DNA of 64,000 nucleotides. It comes from Azorinus chamasolen. Its lineage: Eukaryota > Mollusca > Bivalvia > Cardiida > Solecurtidae. A model generated the notes under the pieces. That model was not told the origin of the DNA. It saw nothing but the letters and a program-made list of their open reading frames with translations, and ran no database searches. The stretch covers positions 59,635,873 through 59,699,872 of the forward strand of contig OY755237.1 in NCBI GenBank assembly GCA_963576725.1, written 5' to 3'. The position numbers and the translations under genes are program-made. Shown here piece after piece: positions 36,025-47,689 of the stretch (position 1 is the stretch's first letter; each line of letters starts with the position of its first letter).

Positions 36025-36520
36025 GGTGATTAATACCCCCATCCACCACCTTGTCATAATATCCAATGAATAGAATACAAAAGGCAATAGCTCAATAATC
36101 CTTTCATCAACACTTGTGAAAAGAATAGTTTTAAAGTCCAATCAGGGAATGACTCGCATGAAAATTAAGTCACACAATCTACACATCATCATAAATGCAT
36201 ACGCAAAATTTGAGGTTCATGGACGAAAAAATGTAGTGTAGTCGTTCTTTACATCACGGTGTTATTAAGTACATTCAGGGACAGTCACTCAAGACGTTTA
36301 GGGTTCAAACAGGGGCAATAACGGTTTATTATTTATAACTCTAATATTTAGAATGACCCATATGAAGTTAATGTGATTCACATCTACACTTCATTATAGA
36401 TGCATTATGCAAAGCTTCAGTGGTGAAGAAATGTAGACGTAGTTTGCTTCAATAGGTTTTTAAGTCCAGTCAAGGGCAGTTACTCTGTAATTCTTGGAAT
36501 GACTCTTATGATTGCACTTC
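36025..36520. repeat. Iteron fragment, about 200-bp units
   Basis: Two and a half diverged units share AATGACTC(G/T)(C/T)ATGA, CACATCTACAC(A/T)TCAT, ATGCATA(T/C)GCAAA and AAGTCCA(A/G)TCA(A/G)GG. Nested in DIRS copy 2; no coding content. Confidence 0.4.
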
Positions 36521-36524
36521 CCTT

Positions 36525-37450
36525 TCTCAACCTCTTTCATTGCTTAAACTCAACTTATTCGCTTTACCCGAGCCTGTTCTTTGCTAGAAGATTTTAACAG
36601 TCGTAATTTAGTTTTAAGTCATAATGGTCTTAAGTAAGGTTACAGATATAATAACATTCGGAATGCTGTCTCAAATTATCGAAATTTACCTCTCAATAGT
36701 AAATATCACTGCAATTTACGGACGTTACTGCAACAAGGTATTTATCACCCAGAATTATATGGTGATGTTATCTACAAACGTAGGAAAAGTCGAGGTCATA
36801 TTCATTTTCATGATTTGTTTATTAAACTCATTAAAACTTTAGGATATGAGTCAATTATATTGCACCACACTACATGTTTGGTTATCGAACCGTTTACAGT
36901 CGGTCGCTACGCTTCTCCTTTTGTTTGCGTGGTGACAGGTCGAGGGTAGTACTCTATGGTGGTATACTCTTAACCCAGAAATAGGATGAGATTACGAGAC
37001 GCATGTATTGTCTCTTCTCTGCCGTGCCCTTAACAGCTTCCCTGCAGTTGCTCCGTCTTCAGGATTGTCATTGAGTACATATTAGACGGACTCAGTTATT
37101 ATGCTATATTTTACATTTTATACAGTGCTTACCGTCTTCTACGTTGTGGGGAGGTCCGGCGCGGGGATACCTTTATTTACACTGTTTGTTTAGCTAGGAT
37201 AATTTTAATTTAAGTTTGAGGTTATGACGTCCGTAAAATGGTTTAACCCCCCTCCTCCCAAGTGGTTGTTGTGCCACTGACCACTCAAAGGCGGTACTCT
37301 CATCACCATTGCTTTGTTTGTTTGGTGTATTTGTACTTTGTATATTCGTTCAAGTTTATAGTTTTTATCTCGTGCATGTGTGTGTATGTATTACTTGCTT
37401 TCTATCGATGCATTGGTGATGGTGGCATTTTTGTGTGGCTTTTCCTGCTT
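36525..37450 (+). pseudogene. RYLDD-type reverse transcriptase relic, C-terminal part and 3' UTR
   Basis: Broken frames retain LIRFTRACSLLEDFN-like and GYRYNNIRNAVSNYYRNL-like segments, then the HFHDLFIKLIKTL region near 36800 and the V-PFTVGRYASPF region near 36895. The 3' UTR has TTTACACTGTTTGTTTAG, a hyphenated AAAATGGTTTAACCCCC and CAAAGGCGGTACTCTCATC. The catalytic half is missing. Confidence 0.55.
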
Positions 37451-37658
37451 TAATTACTACTCGTAATTACTACTCATTAAAACCGAGTCTCCAATTTTCT
37501 CTTTGAATTTCTACTTTTGCTTTCGAAGGATCACCCATTTTCAGAATATATGTACTTCACAACAGCAGATGTTAGATGTTTGTGTGGCGGCCGTAAACCG
37601 TCACCCCGTACTTCATCCTCAGTGTTGTTATATTTTCTGATCCTTCGTGAGCATTATA
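37450..37658 (+). repeat. Repeat R, left portion split by the 6.8-kb element
   Basis: It runs from the hairpin-polyA landmark (ACTCATTAAAACCGAGTC) through TTCGAAGGATCACCCATTTT and TGTGGCGGCCGTAAACCGTC to CTGATCCTTCG. The remaining landmarks (TTTTGAGAATTGAATACTGC and onward) lie at 44440-44620, immediately after the inverted-arm element, so that element landed in an R repeat. Confidence 0.65.
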
Positions 37659-38660
37659 CTCAGGGAGCTAATAGTGCCTACCGTGCACCCCTTTTTTCAT
37701 GGGTACCAAAATGTTCAGAAAAGTGTCCTGAATCAGAATCGCGAATGTACTCAAACTTAAATTCTTTTAGGCTATGTGTATTGTAACCGTTTCAATGGCA
37801 AACCCCAATTTTCGTAATGACCCATACCTACAAATTCGCCCATATCACAGCCAGTTTTTGTCCTAAAACTATAAAACTGGTTCCAAATGAAAGATAAGAC
37901 ATTGTGCTTTTATTTCGAAATTGTTTTTTTTAAATTACCTTATTTGCATACTCATGAATAGAACACTAAAAATAGAATTTATTTTAGAAATAACGTAAAC
38001 CTTTCATTTTTTATCCTACAAATATCAGAAAATAACTTGCAGTTAAGCATGATGACAAAATCCCCAGGAAACAAAATATCCAATTTAAGGACCATAGCAT
38101 TAATTTTAAGCACAATTTTCACCGTTTCCATGGCAACACTCTAGTTTTTTAAAATTACCTTATTTGCATACTCAGGAATATTAATGAGAACATTAAAAAT
38201 AGTAAAAACAATATAGAAATAACGTAAATAATGTAAACTATTCACTTTTTATCCTGCAAATATCAGTAAACAATTTCAAAAGCAGTTAAACCTGATGACA
38301 AAATCCTCAGAAAACAAAATATCATATTTTAGTACCAAAAATTTAACTCTAAGTAACTTTTTAACTGTTTCCATAGTAACCATTCATTTCACTCTGTCCA
38401 CACAGTTTTGTTAGTCGACACCTACCTGCAAAAATCTTCCATATCACAGGAAGTTTTTGTGCTAACTGTATAAAACTGGTACCGAATTAAAACTAAGACA
38501 TTGTGCTTTGGTTTAAAGGCTATACTTAGGCATTACATTATTTGCATACACATGAATATTAATGAGAATAATTAAAACTAGCAAAACAATCCAGAAATAA
38601 CGTAAACCTCTCAATTTTTATCCTACCAATATCAGAAAACAACTTCAAATGTAGTTTAAA

Positions 38661-39705
38661 CTAGAACTGTAAGCCACAGGCTAACGAATACCCCCACCTG
38701 GCTGCTTGTCAGAACACCTATCATCAGCCTATCATCAATCTGAACATATGTACATACAGAAACATGAAGAGATTTATAAAACCCAATTTATGTAATAAAA
38801 ATGACAAGATCTTCAGCAATAAAGAAAAATGTAATATTCAATCCAAGAACAATCACAAACATAAATAAAGCAACTTTTACCAAATATTGTCAAGTCTAAA
38901 AAGGGAGATAAGTCTGTTGTTAAAATTCAAAGAAGTGTTATGGCTGCTGCCAGACAATGTCATCCAATAAGTTCAAGCAGCTTTGTTTATTTTTGTGAAG
39001 TGTCAACTCCAAAGTTCTTAACAAATAGGTACCTTTTCAGAAAAAAACTTAAGTTCAAGGACCATACCTCTGGCAAAATTTATTTAACCAGACCGATATT
39101 CAAACTTAAGCTGCAACTCATCTAGATTTAGATTTATGTCAAATATAAAGTTAATATCTCCAAGCACTTCCAAAGAAAGACCGGAAAATTGAAAGTTTGA
39201 TGAAAAGAATTAAGTTCAAGGGCCATAATTCTGGCAAAAATTATTCAACCAGACTGAGATTGGAAATTAAGCTGTAAATCTAGATTTAGCTTTATACTAA
39301 AAATAAAGTTAAAATCTCCAACCACTTCCAAAATTTGAAGGAAAAAAATGAAGTTCAAGGGCAATAACTCTGGAAATAATTATTCAACCGGGCTGATATT
39401 GGAACATAAGCTGTAACTTATCTAGATTTAGCTTTGTACTAAATATAGAGTTGATATCTCCAGTCACTTCCATTGAAAGTCCAGAAAACCGAAAAACATT
39501 GGTAGGGGACTAAAAGGGGGAGATAACTCCTGAAGTCATGGACCGATCATAAGGGAAACATGCGGCGCACAGGTTTATATGGTCATATGGCTATACATGA
39601 AGTTTCAACAAAATTGAAGCAAAACTGTAGAAGAAGAAGGCCGGACAAAATTGTGTCCACGGACGGACAGACGGACGGACAGACGGACGGACGGACGGAC
39701 AGACG

Positions 39706-39740
<35 letters not shown>

Positions 39741-39790
39741 GGACAACCTGATGCAGTTTACCCCTCCAAACTTCATTGTGGGGGTATAAT
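38661..39790 (+). mobile_element. Iteron element with GGAC microsatellite, precise insertion
   Basis: Comparison with the uninterrupted opposite arm (TAGTTTAAATTAATGAC near 42900) shows that this 1.13-kb segment is a single insertion, from CTAGAACTGTAAGCCACAGG to CATTGTGGGGGTATAAT. Inside, about four units of roughly 130-150 bp repeat GTTCAAGG(A/G)CCATA, TCTGG(C/A)AA(A/T)A, ATTCAACC(A/G)G and TCTAGATTTAG. A GGACGGACAGAC microsatellite (39660-39740) precedes the end. Both ends carry TACCCCCAC / GTGGGGGTA in inverted sense. Confidence 0.7.
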
Positions 39791-41061
39791 TAATGACAAA
39801 ATACTCAGAAAGCTAATCATCTCAATTGATACCCAAACAATGAACTGTAAGTAAGATTGTAACGGTTTCCATGGTAAACGATCCTTTCACAAATTTTGGA
39901 AATTTGAGATCCAACTGTAATACTTAGCTAGATCTGTTATATTTGATGAATCATGAAATTAATTGTTACAAACATAGATATGAGGCATTGCTTTAATAGT
40001 AAATATTTCTTTTCTGATATAATCTAATTTGCATATGTATGAATATTCATGAGAACAGTAATAGATGATGAATTTTCGAAAAGACACCAGTCTTTCTTTT
40101 ATAAAGCAAACAAATATGCAAAATGGATAGCTAAAGTTTACTATGATCACTGAATATCACCAATATTATTAGATAAATAAATTTGGGACAAATTATATAG
40201 CACTGATGGTGATATATCTGTTTCCTACGCAACCATTCTAACCTCATTGTTCATATTACAGAGTGTTTAAATACCTGCAACATACAAAGATATTGCTGCT
40301 TTCTTTGGTGATAATTATAAATTATATAAACATATACCCGGTAGTTGATGAATGAATCTTAATGTTTGGTTCACTTTATGCAAATTACCTTATTTGCATC
40401 CTCATGAATATTAATTAGTGATAAAGAAATAAAGAGAAACAATATTGAAAATAACATGTTTGGCAGTATGTCGAGCACAACATTACACCATTCTCCAAAT
40501 ATAGCTTGCAATGATAAATGTACCTTTTGGTGATAAATAAATGAATTTTAATTCTAAAACTGTCTAAAATATGTTAAAGGGCATGTATACATCTGGTAAA
40601 GGGTTAATCCCACTCTCTGCTTTAAAACACCTTTACAGAAAGTTTCTTTGAGTATGCCGACAACAAAGAATAGACGAGTGATATCTCACTTAACCCTATA
40701 CCAGATGAATATTCATGTTAGAAATAATGACATCATGGGTATTTATCAGCTAATTTATAAATTGAAGGTCTGACTCTCAGAGTATACCTTAATTAGAGGC
40801 TAAAATGGAAAGGTTTGTATTGGATCTTCTCAGGTAATACTCTGACAAGAGCTAGGTCAAGATGATACCATTGCTGTTGAATGTCTGTGGAGCATACCCT
40901 TATTATAGGCCACAATGTAATCACATATGTTGATTGACTGTCAGTTACAAGTGTTGATTGAGTTACATGTTGACAACCATTCTTCTCTAAAACAGGGGTA
41001 ATGTCTGGGTTGGGAAAGAGATATCTTCCGAAGTATCAACTGGTCTGAAGAGTTAAACTCT

Positions 41062-41778
41062 TCACATGTGCTTTATTAAGAAGGCCCTACAAGGGGGTAA
41101 TGTTCCCATATCGACATTGCGAAGTGCATCTGTTGGCTTATCTTCACACTTCTCCTTAATCTTAAACAATATCAATTCATTCACAGTGTGAAATCTAGGG
41201 TTGCCATACATTGCACGCGTAAATTCATCCAAGTCTTGCACAAGATCTCCAGACACATCCCAAGAGTTGCGCAAACCTACTACATTTGTAATGGTTTTAT
41301 AAACATTGGCTTCTTTTCAATGGTCTTAGTGGGTGTTAAATGTTCTCAGCCATTGAATGCACTTGTAGAATCACAGCCACAGTACAAATGGTGACCCAGA
41401 AGTGCTGATCGGTAATCTTCTGTGTATGCTTGGGCAACTTCTGACATGTTTATTTTTTTGATGATTGTCTGAGCCAGTATCAAACAAGACAGTAACACCT
41501 TCAAACCTGTTACGGTAATACAGAAGAATGAAAATTATATCACTGTCTGGAGTTCGAAGATGAACAGTTTTGTAGCCTTGTTCTTTTGCATGCATGGTGT
41601 AAAGAACGATCCTTGTATCAGTTTCTTCCTGTGTTGAATTCAGGGCATCAATACTATTTCTCACTGTTGATATACCATAATCTGGCGAGAACTGGTTATG
41701 CTCACCGCCATAGATGTGCAAAAAAAAACATTTCTGCCTTGCAGGTTCTAAGCGTAAGGAATAAATCAATTGTAGCAA
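41062..41778 (-). pseudogene. Decayed ORF of an uncharacterised multicopy invertebrate family
   Basis: Minus-strand blocks in order: TQEETDTRIVLYTMHAKEQG, TVHLRTPDSDIIFILLYY, VTVLFDTGSDNHQK (all in 41778-41371), CGCDSTSAFNG followed by an in-frame stop (near 41345-41375), then WDVSGDLVQDLDEFTRAMYG and GTLPPCRAFLIKH (41274-41062). From memory, the order 'EE-DTR ... (S/T)PD-D(I/V) ... GCD--SAF ... EEF---(M/L)YG ... LPP(C/T)---L--H' marks a protein repeated many times in mollusc and cnidarian genomes and usually left unnamed. The acidic DTR, DSD and GCD motifs could form a nuclease-like metal site, which is inference only. It sits in the unique centre of the inverted-arm element and may be what remains of its enzyme. 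Confidence 0.6.
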
Positions 41779-43709
41779 TTATTAGTGGTTCACAAAGACC
41801 CAATATGCATATTGATATAGGCGAGCTGATGCAAAATATGCTGACACCAGTTCCTTTCGGTAATGGCATAGGTGATGATGGCTTAGCAAGACAGACAAAT
41901 CAAAGGGTCTTAAAACACAACTTAGGCTTACCAGGTCTCGACAGATGATGGTATATCAAAAGTCGAAATAGTCTTGTTACCCTGAATTCAACACACTCAC
42001 TGGCTTTATGGGCTTTAAAATCACTGACACTTTAAAAATAATATCAGAAGATTGTTTGGAGTATCATAAGTACTTGGCTTTCAACAGTTACCATGGAAGT
42101 TACCTAAGTGCATGGTCATTTTGGTAACAGTTTTAGACATAAAATTTATTTATTCCTCACCAAAAAGGTACATTTATCATTGCAAGCTATATTTGGAGCA
42201 TGGTGTAATTTTGTGCCCGGCATACTGCGTAACATGTTATTTCCAATATTGTTTCTCTTTGTTTTCTTATCACTAATCAATATTCATGAGGATGCAAATA
42301 AGGTAATTTGCATAAAGTGAACCAAATATAAAGATTCATACATCAACTACCGGGTATATGTTTATATCATTTATAATTATCGCCAAAGTAGGCCGCAATA
42401 TCTTTGTATGTTGCAGGTATTGTATTTAAACACTCTGTAATATGAACAACGAGGTTAGAATGGTTGCCTAGGAAACAGATATATCACCATCAGTGCTATA
42501 TAATTTGTCCCAAATTTATTTTATCTAACAATCTTGGTGATATTCAGTGATCATAGTAAACTTTAGCTAACAAATTTGCATTTTTGTTTGCTTTATAAGA
42601 GAAAGACTGGTGTCTGTCGAAAATTTCAACATCTATTACTGTTCTCATAAATATTCATATATATGCAAATTAGTTTATATCAGAAAAGAAATATTTACTA
42701 TTAAAGCAATGCCTCATATCTATGTTTGTAACAATGGATTTCATGATTCATAAAAATAACTGAGATCTAGCGGAGTTTTACAGTTGGATGTCAAATTTCC
42801 AAAATTTGTGAAAAGATCGGTTACCATGGAAACCGTTACAATCTTACTTACAGTTCATTGTTTGGGTATCAATTTAGATACGTAGCTTTCTGAGTATTTT
42901 GTCATTAATTTAAACTACATCTAAAGTTGTTTTCTGATAATAGTAGGATACAAATTGAGAGGTTTACGTTATTCCTGTATTTGTTTGTTATTTTTTAATT
43001 ATTCTCATTATTATTTATGTGTATGCAAATAAGGTAATGCCTAAGTATAGTCTTTAAACCAATGCACAATGTCTTAGCTTTAATTCGGTACCAGTTTTAT
43101 ACAGTTAGCACAAAAACTTCCATTGATATGGAAGATTATTGCAGGTAGGTGTCGACTCACAAAAATGTGTGAACAGAGTGGAATGAATGGTTACTATGGT
43201 AACAGTTAAAAAGTTACTTAGAGTTAAATTTTTGGTCCTCAAATTTGATATTTTGTTTCCTGAGGATTTTGTCATCAGGTTAAACTGTATTTAAAATTGT
43301 TTTCTGATATTTGTAGGATAGAAAGTGAATAGTCTACACTATTTACCTTATTTCTATATTGTTTTTACTATTTTTAATGTTCTCATTAATATTCATGAGT
43401 ATGCAAATAAGGTAATTTAAAAAACAAACTGGAAATAAAAGCACCATGTCCTATCTCCAATTTGGTACCAGTTTTATAAATTTTGGACAAAAACTGACTG
43501 TGATATGGACGATTTTGCAGGTACGGACCATCATTACGAAAACTAGGGTGTTGCCATGAAAACAGTGAAAATGGTGCTTAAAATTAATGCTATGGTCCTC
43601 AAATTGGATATTTTGTTTCCTGTTTTTTTTTGTCATCATGCTAAACTGCATTTGAAGTTATTTTCTGATATTTGTAGGATAAAAGAATGAAAGGTTTACG
43701 TTATTTATA

Positions 43710-44074
43710 TACAGTGCTCCCTCCCTACAACGGCCCTCTCAATAACGATTCCCTCCTTACAACAATGCATGTAACTGTTTCCGAAACAACAAGGCTCCAG
43801 AAACAACTTTTTCCATCGTATTTTCTTTATGCTTCAATCAAACCCTATGTTGTGACCACTCTTTAGAATCGTCACAAAGTGACGATTCTAAAGAGTGGTC
43901 ACAACATAGGGTTTGATGGAGGCATAACGGGTTTAGTTCTCAAAATACACCTTATCTGGGGATCTGCAAACAAGCTAATTATGTTTGATTTTCCCTCCAT
44001 ATAACAACTCCCTCTGAACAACACATACAATCTTCGTATCCCAAAGGGTGTCGTTGTAGAGAGGGAGCACTGTA
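43710..44074. mobile_element. CAGTG-type MITE with perfect 38-bp hairpin
   Basis: The ends TACAGTGCTCCCTCCCTACA and the complement of TGTAGAGAGGGAGCACTGTA are inverted and flanked by TA, as in Tc1/mariner/pogo-type elements. The centre is a perfect inverted repeat (arms 838-875 and 879-916 of the 43-kb block) with a 3-nt loop. It is inserted in the right arm of the foldback-type element and absent from the left arm. Confidence 0.7.
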
Positions 44075-44429
44075 CTTTTTTGTTTTACATTTTTTGAATG
44101 TTCTCATTAACATTAAATAGTATGCAAATTTAAATAAAAAAAACAAGTTAGAAATAAAAGTACAATGTCTTATCTTTCATTTGGTACCAGGTTTATAGTT
44201 TTAGGACAAAACAAACCTGGCTGTGATATGGGCGAATTTGTAGGTATGGGTCATCATTACGAAAACTGGGGGGTTGCCATGGAAACGGTTGAAATACACA
44301 TAGAATTTAAGTTTGAGTACATTTGCGATACTGATTCAGGACACTTTTCTGAACATTTTGGTACCCATGAAAAAAAGTCTAAGGGGGGGGGGGTGCACGG
44401 TAGGCACTACTGACTCCCTGACTATTAGT

Positions 44430-44620
44430 GTTTTGTTTTGTTTCAGTTTTGAGAATTGAATACTGCTTAACCCGGTGCTAGGGGCGTGAGTAGTGTTGTA
44501 CTTTTAACTACTTCACATGAACAGACTCAATAAAACCTAGTCTAAAATTTTATCTTTGCATTACTACTTTTGCTATCGAAGGATCATCCATTTTCAGAAT
44601 ATATTTACTACTATTTCATT
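44430..44620 (+). repeat. Repeat R, right portion
   Basis: It has TTTTGAGAATTGAATACTGC, CCGGTGCTAGGGGCGTGAG, a hairpin with AATAAA in the loop but a mutated right arm (CAGACTC / TAGTCTA), and TATCGAAGGATCATCC. It completes the half repeat at 37450-37658. Confidence 0.65.
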
Positions 44621-44639
44621 TAAAGTTTCACGATTTAAC

Positions 44640-45770
44640 TAACATTTGCTAGACGTTATACTTCTTGCTAAAATGCTGATGGAAAGTAACAAAGGGGAAC
44701 ATCTCACTCAAAAATAACGTTTATGTTATAAATCTTGCTGACTGCACATCCTCTCATCACCCTCTAACATATATAAAGTTTCTTAGTTGTGCCTATAATA
44801 CTTAAGAGGTTTTTGTTTGGACAAGCAAATGCTTATGAAAAGTAACGTAGGGGAAAAATCCCTTAAAATGAATTTAAATTACAGCCCTTGTTGACTACAC
44901 ATCCTCTCACCACTCTCTCTATATACAATCCAACAGTTGTGTCTACAATACTCGAGAAGTTATGCTCCATATAATAAATTGCTTCTGAAAAGCAACTAAG
45001 GGGAATAACCTTAAATGAATTTAGAGTTACAATCTTTGTTGTATGCACATCCTTTTATCACCGTCTATCTATATATAAAATTTCACATTTGTGCCTACAA
45101 TACTTGATAAGTTATGCTCCGGACTAAAAATGCTTATGAAAAGTAACTAAGGGGAATAACTCCCTTAAAAATGAATTTAGAGTTACAAATGAAAAAGTAG
45201 TAAAGTATATGTTGAGTGCTTATTCTTTCATCACCATCTATCCAAATATAAAATGGATGATCCTTCGTATGCAAAAGTAGAAATGCAAAAAGAGAAATTG
45301 CAGACTCGGGTTTTATTTGAGTCTGTTAATGAGTAGTAATTAAAAGTGCAACACTACTCACGCCCCTAGCACCGGCTGAAGCAATATTTAATTTTCAAAA
45401 CAAATAACATCAAAACTAATGATCCCGAAGAACCAGAAAATACAATAACATTTTAACAGTTGTGTCTACAATACTTGAGATGTTATGCTCAGGATAAAAA
45501 TTGCTTCTGAAAAGTAACTAAGGGAAATAACTCCCTAAAAGTAAATATAGAGTAACAACCCTTGTTGAATGCACATCCCCTCATTTACCTCTATCCATAT
45601 ATAAAGTATCACATCTGTGCCTTTAATACTTTAGGGGTAATGTTCCGGACAAAACTCCGGACAAACAGACGGAAGGTACGACGGAAGACCAGATGGACGG
45701 ACGGACACACGGACATGCGCGATTCGAATATAGCCACCACGTGTTTAGATAATAACGACAGGGCTTGGCC
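44640..45770 (+). mobile_element. Iteron element with about 170-bp units and GGAC tail
   Basis: About six units have GAAAAGTAACTAAGGGGAAT, CTTAAA(A)ATGAATTTAGAG, TTGA(C/A)TGCACATCCTCTCAT and TATATAAA. The end carries CCGGACAAACAGACGG and GACGGACGGACACACGGAC. It is the plus-strand counterpart of 3771-4545. An inverted R repeat (45244-45430) sits at the same internal site as in that copy. Confidence 0.6.
45244..45430 (-). repeat. Repeat R, minus copy
   Basis: In reverse, the copy runs from TTTTGATGTTATTTG through GCTTCAGCCGGTGCTAGGGG and the AAAACCCGAGTC hairpin side to AAGGATCATCCAT. AATAAA is altered to AAATAAAA. It is truncated relative to 33078-33340. Confidence 0.6.
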
Positions 45771-45779
45771 GTAAGGCAA

Positions 45780-46210
45780 TCATCCTTGATGTCAGAATTC
45801 CCTTCTCTTCAATACTATGCTCCGAGTGAAATATTTTAAAAATTGCCGCACCGACGGCCATAAAAGCAGATAAGTATGCCCTAGCGTTACGCAACTCGTC
45901 ACACACGGACCTAATGAACGAAAGTTTCTCAGTAAGGTCGCAAAAGAGCGAAGATAGAAGGAAGAAAAGGTAAAACTAATTTTCAAAGAAGCAGCCCGAA
46001 AGATCTCATCCAACGGTGCCCAAGAACGCAAAAGAAGTAGAAAGGGCTCTGAGTCCACGGGGCGTCATCAGAAGAAAACCGATATCTAAGTCAGGTAGGT
46101 CGGAATTAGCTAATTATCAGCGGAAGCTATCCGGTGCGACCTTTAATAGGGACGAAAAGGCTTTTTCTGTTTCCCTTCAAAGTTTGAACCCGTTTCAGAA
46201 AGAACTTATT
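45780..46210 (-). pseudogene. DIRS copy 2 recombinase fragment
   Basis: Colinear with 26230-26820 of copy 1: AAAGAGCGAAGATAGAAGGA, AAGAAGCAGC, ATCTCATCCAACGGTGC and GAGTCCACGGGGCG, ending where the RYLDD-type insertion begins. It lacks the MITE found in copy 1. Confidence 0.65.
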
Positions 46211-46745
46211 TTCTCACAGTGCTAATAAAATATGTTAAAACATTCATTAAAAAGGGGTATGATCCTATTATTACTTCAGCTTGCTGCATGTCTGGTTGTC
46301 AGCCTTTTTTACGTTGCCTTCTTTTCATGTACACTGACAAAAAAGGCTATGCACTCTTTGAAGACCACCTCTTAAGTCCGGAAACGGAAGGAGGACATTG
46401 GTCACTTAAATATGTTTTCGTTTCACATGCAATTTACCTCTGTATTTGAAGTCGCAGTTGTAGTAGATTAGTCGGAGAGGGTATACGTTTATTTACACTG
46501 TTTATCTTTTAGGATGGGGATGGAATAAGTGTGTGGTTGGGCGCCCCTAAACCTGTTTAAAACCTCAGGGACTATTGTCCAAGGCGGTGCTTTCATCTCC
46601 CCCATTGTTTGTTTTTTCTTTGTGCGTCTCTTTGTGGCTTTTGATATGCATGTACATTAACTGTTATTTGTTGTGGTGCTGTTCTTGCGGCTGTATGTGT
46701 TGTATATGGTGTTTCCTGCATTACTCATACATGTACTTTTATTTG
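46211..46745 (+). pseudogene. RYLDD-type reverse transcriptase tail and 3' UTR, inserted in DIRS copy 2
   Basis: It starts in the KYVKTFIKKGYDPIITSACC block, continues with VCQPFLRC-like remnants, then TTTACACTGTTTATCTTTTA, CCCTAAACCTGTTTAA, CCAAGGCGGTGCTTTCATC and TTTCCTGCATTACTC. DIRS sequence resumes at about 46745 (GCAAAGGGTTTGATCAGGA). Confidence 0.65.
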
Positions 46746-46834
46746 CTCTAACTGGGCAAAGGGTTTGATCAGGACCCGGGTGATCCAGATCTCGAGAGAG
46801 ACTGGGTATCACAAATCAATACTTAATTTCACCT

Positions 46835-47688
46835 CGGACTAATTGGTACAGAAATCATTCTCCCAACACACGAAACCACAGAATCCAATTAAAGACATAT
46901 ATAAATCTAGTAAAATCTATTTGGTGGAAGTTGGTTAAAAAATCTCTTAAGCTCGTGCATTCTGTCTTCTCGTTTACGGCCTGTTTGTCTACTATGGTTT
47001 TGTTCAACAAGCCTTTGCAGCGATTCAAAGAATGTCATGTGCTAAAATTGCTTTAATTAGAAAAATGGATAAAATCATGGATTAAAGTAAGTTTTTTTTG
47101 TCTTATTGATAAATATTCGATAAAGAACACACAACTAAGCCGAAATATATTGCGTATAAGCTTTGATGTTGATTTTTTTTGGTTTTATTTACTGTTGGTT
47201 TGATAGTTGTCACGAGGTTTCGTGGTAAATAAATACAATCTATTTGTATAAGAAAAAATATATTTTCGAACTTTTAGCAGCTAAAATTCCTATTATGTTG
47301 CATATATGTATAATTAGAAATCGGGGAAATGCATTTTTATAGAAAAATATGGCATTTTCCTAAGACAGCGTTCGCCCGATTCTTTTAAACTACCAAAGCC
47401 AATTCGCGTCATAAGGTTAACCTGAATAATAACGAATTGTCGAAATTTCACGTTTTACAGTGTAATTTGACTTTGTCAAGATTATTAAAAATCAGATACG
47501 GAAATAATACTTAAATAACACGAAAGTTTGGCAATTTCATTTAAATTATCAAAATATAAATGTGATTATTGTGTTGAATATATATCATGTTTATTGTCAT
47601 TATGTTTTCATATGTATAAAAACTCCTCTGACCCACCCACCGACGGCGTTGTTGACATTGGTATATAATTGACCAACCTGAATGGTAT
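46835..47688. other. AT-rich insertion without recognisable features
   Basis: Very AT-rich sequence between DIRS copy 2 fragments. No ORF, inverted ends or repeat units could be made out. Confidence 0.4.
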
Positions 47689-47689
47689 T

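Larger units (their letters stand above)
37660..44421. mobile_element. Foldback-type element with long subrepeat arms
   Basis: The two ends are inverted copies: left CTCAGGGAGCTAATAGTGCC then TACCGTGCACCCC; right the complement of GGGTGCACGGTAGGCACTAC. The left arm spans 37660-40567 and the right arm 42118-44421, about 1.8 and 1.9 kb once later insertions (38661-39790 and 43710-44074) are removed. Each arm has about four units of roughly 0.4-0.5 kb with GTTACCATGGAAACNGTTA, ATTTTGTTTCCTGAGGATTT, TTTGTAGGATA, AATAAGGTAATT and CCAATTTGGTACCAGTTTTA. The centre (40568-42117) holds a decayed ORF. The last base of each end is approximate. Confidence 0.75.

Noticed and set aside
36624..36842. 72-codon frame as an independent small protein
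   Set aside because: It is an out-of-frame reading of the RYLDD-type RT tail; equivalent frames recur at 10.9 and 60.3 kb for the same reason.
39560..39854. Arg/Asp/Thr-rich frames and Ser/Val/Cys-rich antisense frame
   Set aside because: Translation of the GGACGGACAGAC microsatellite inside an iteron element.
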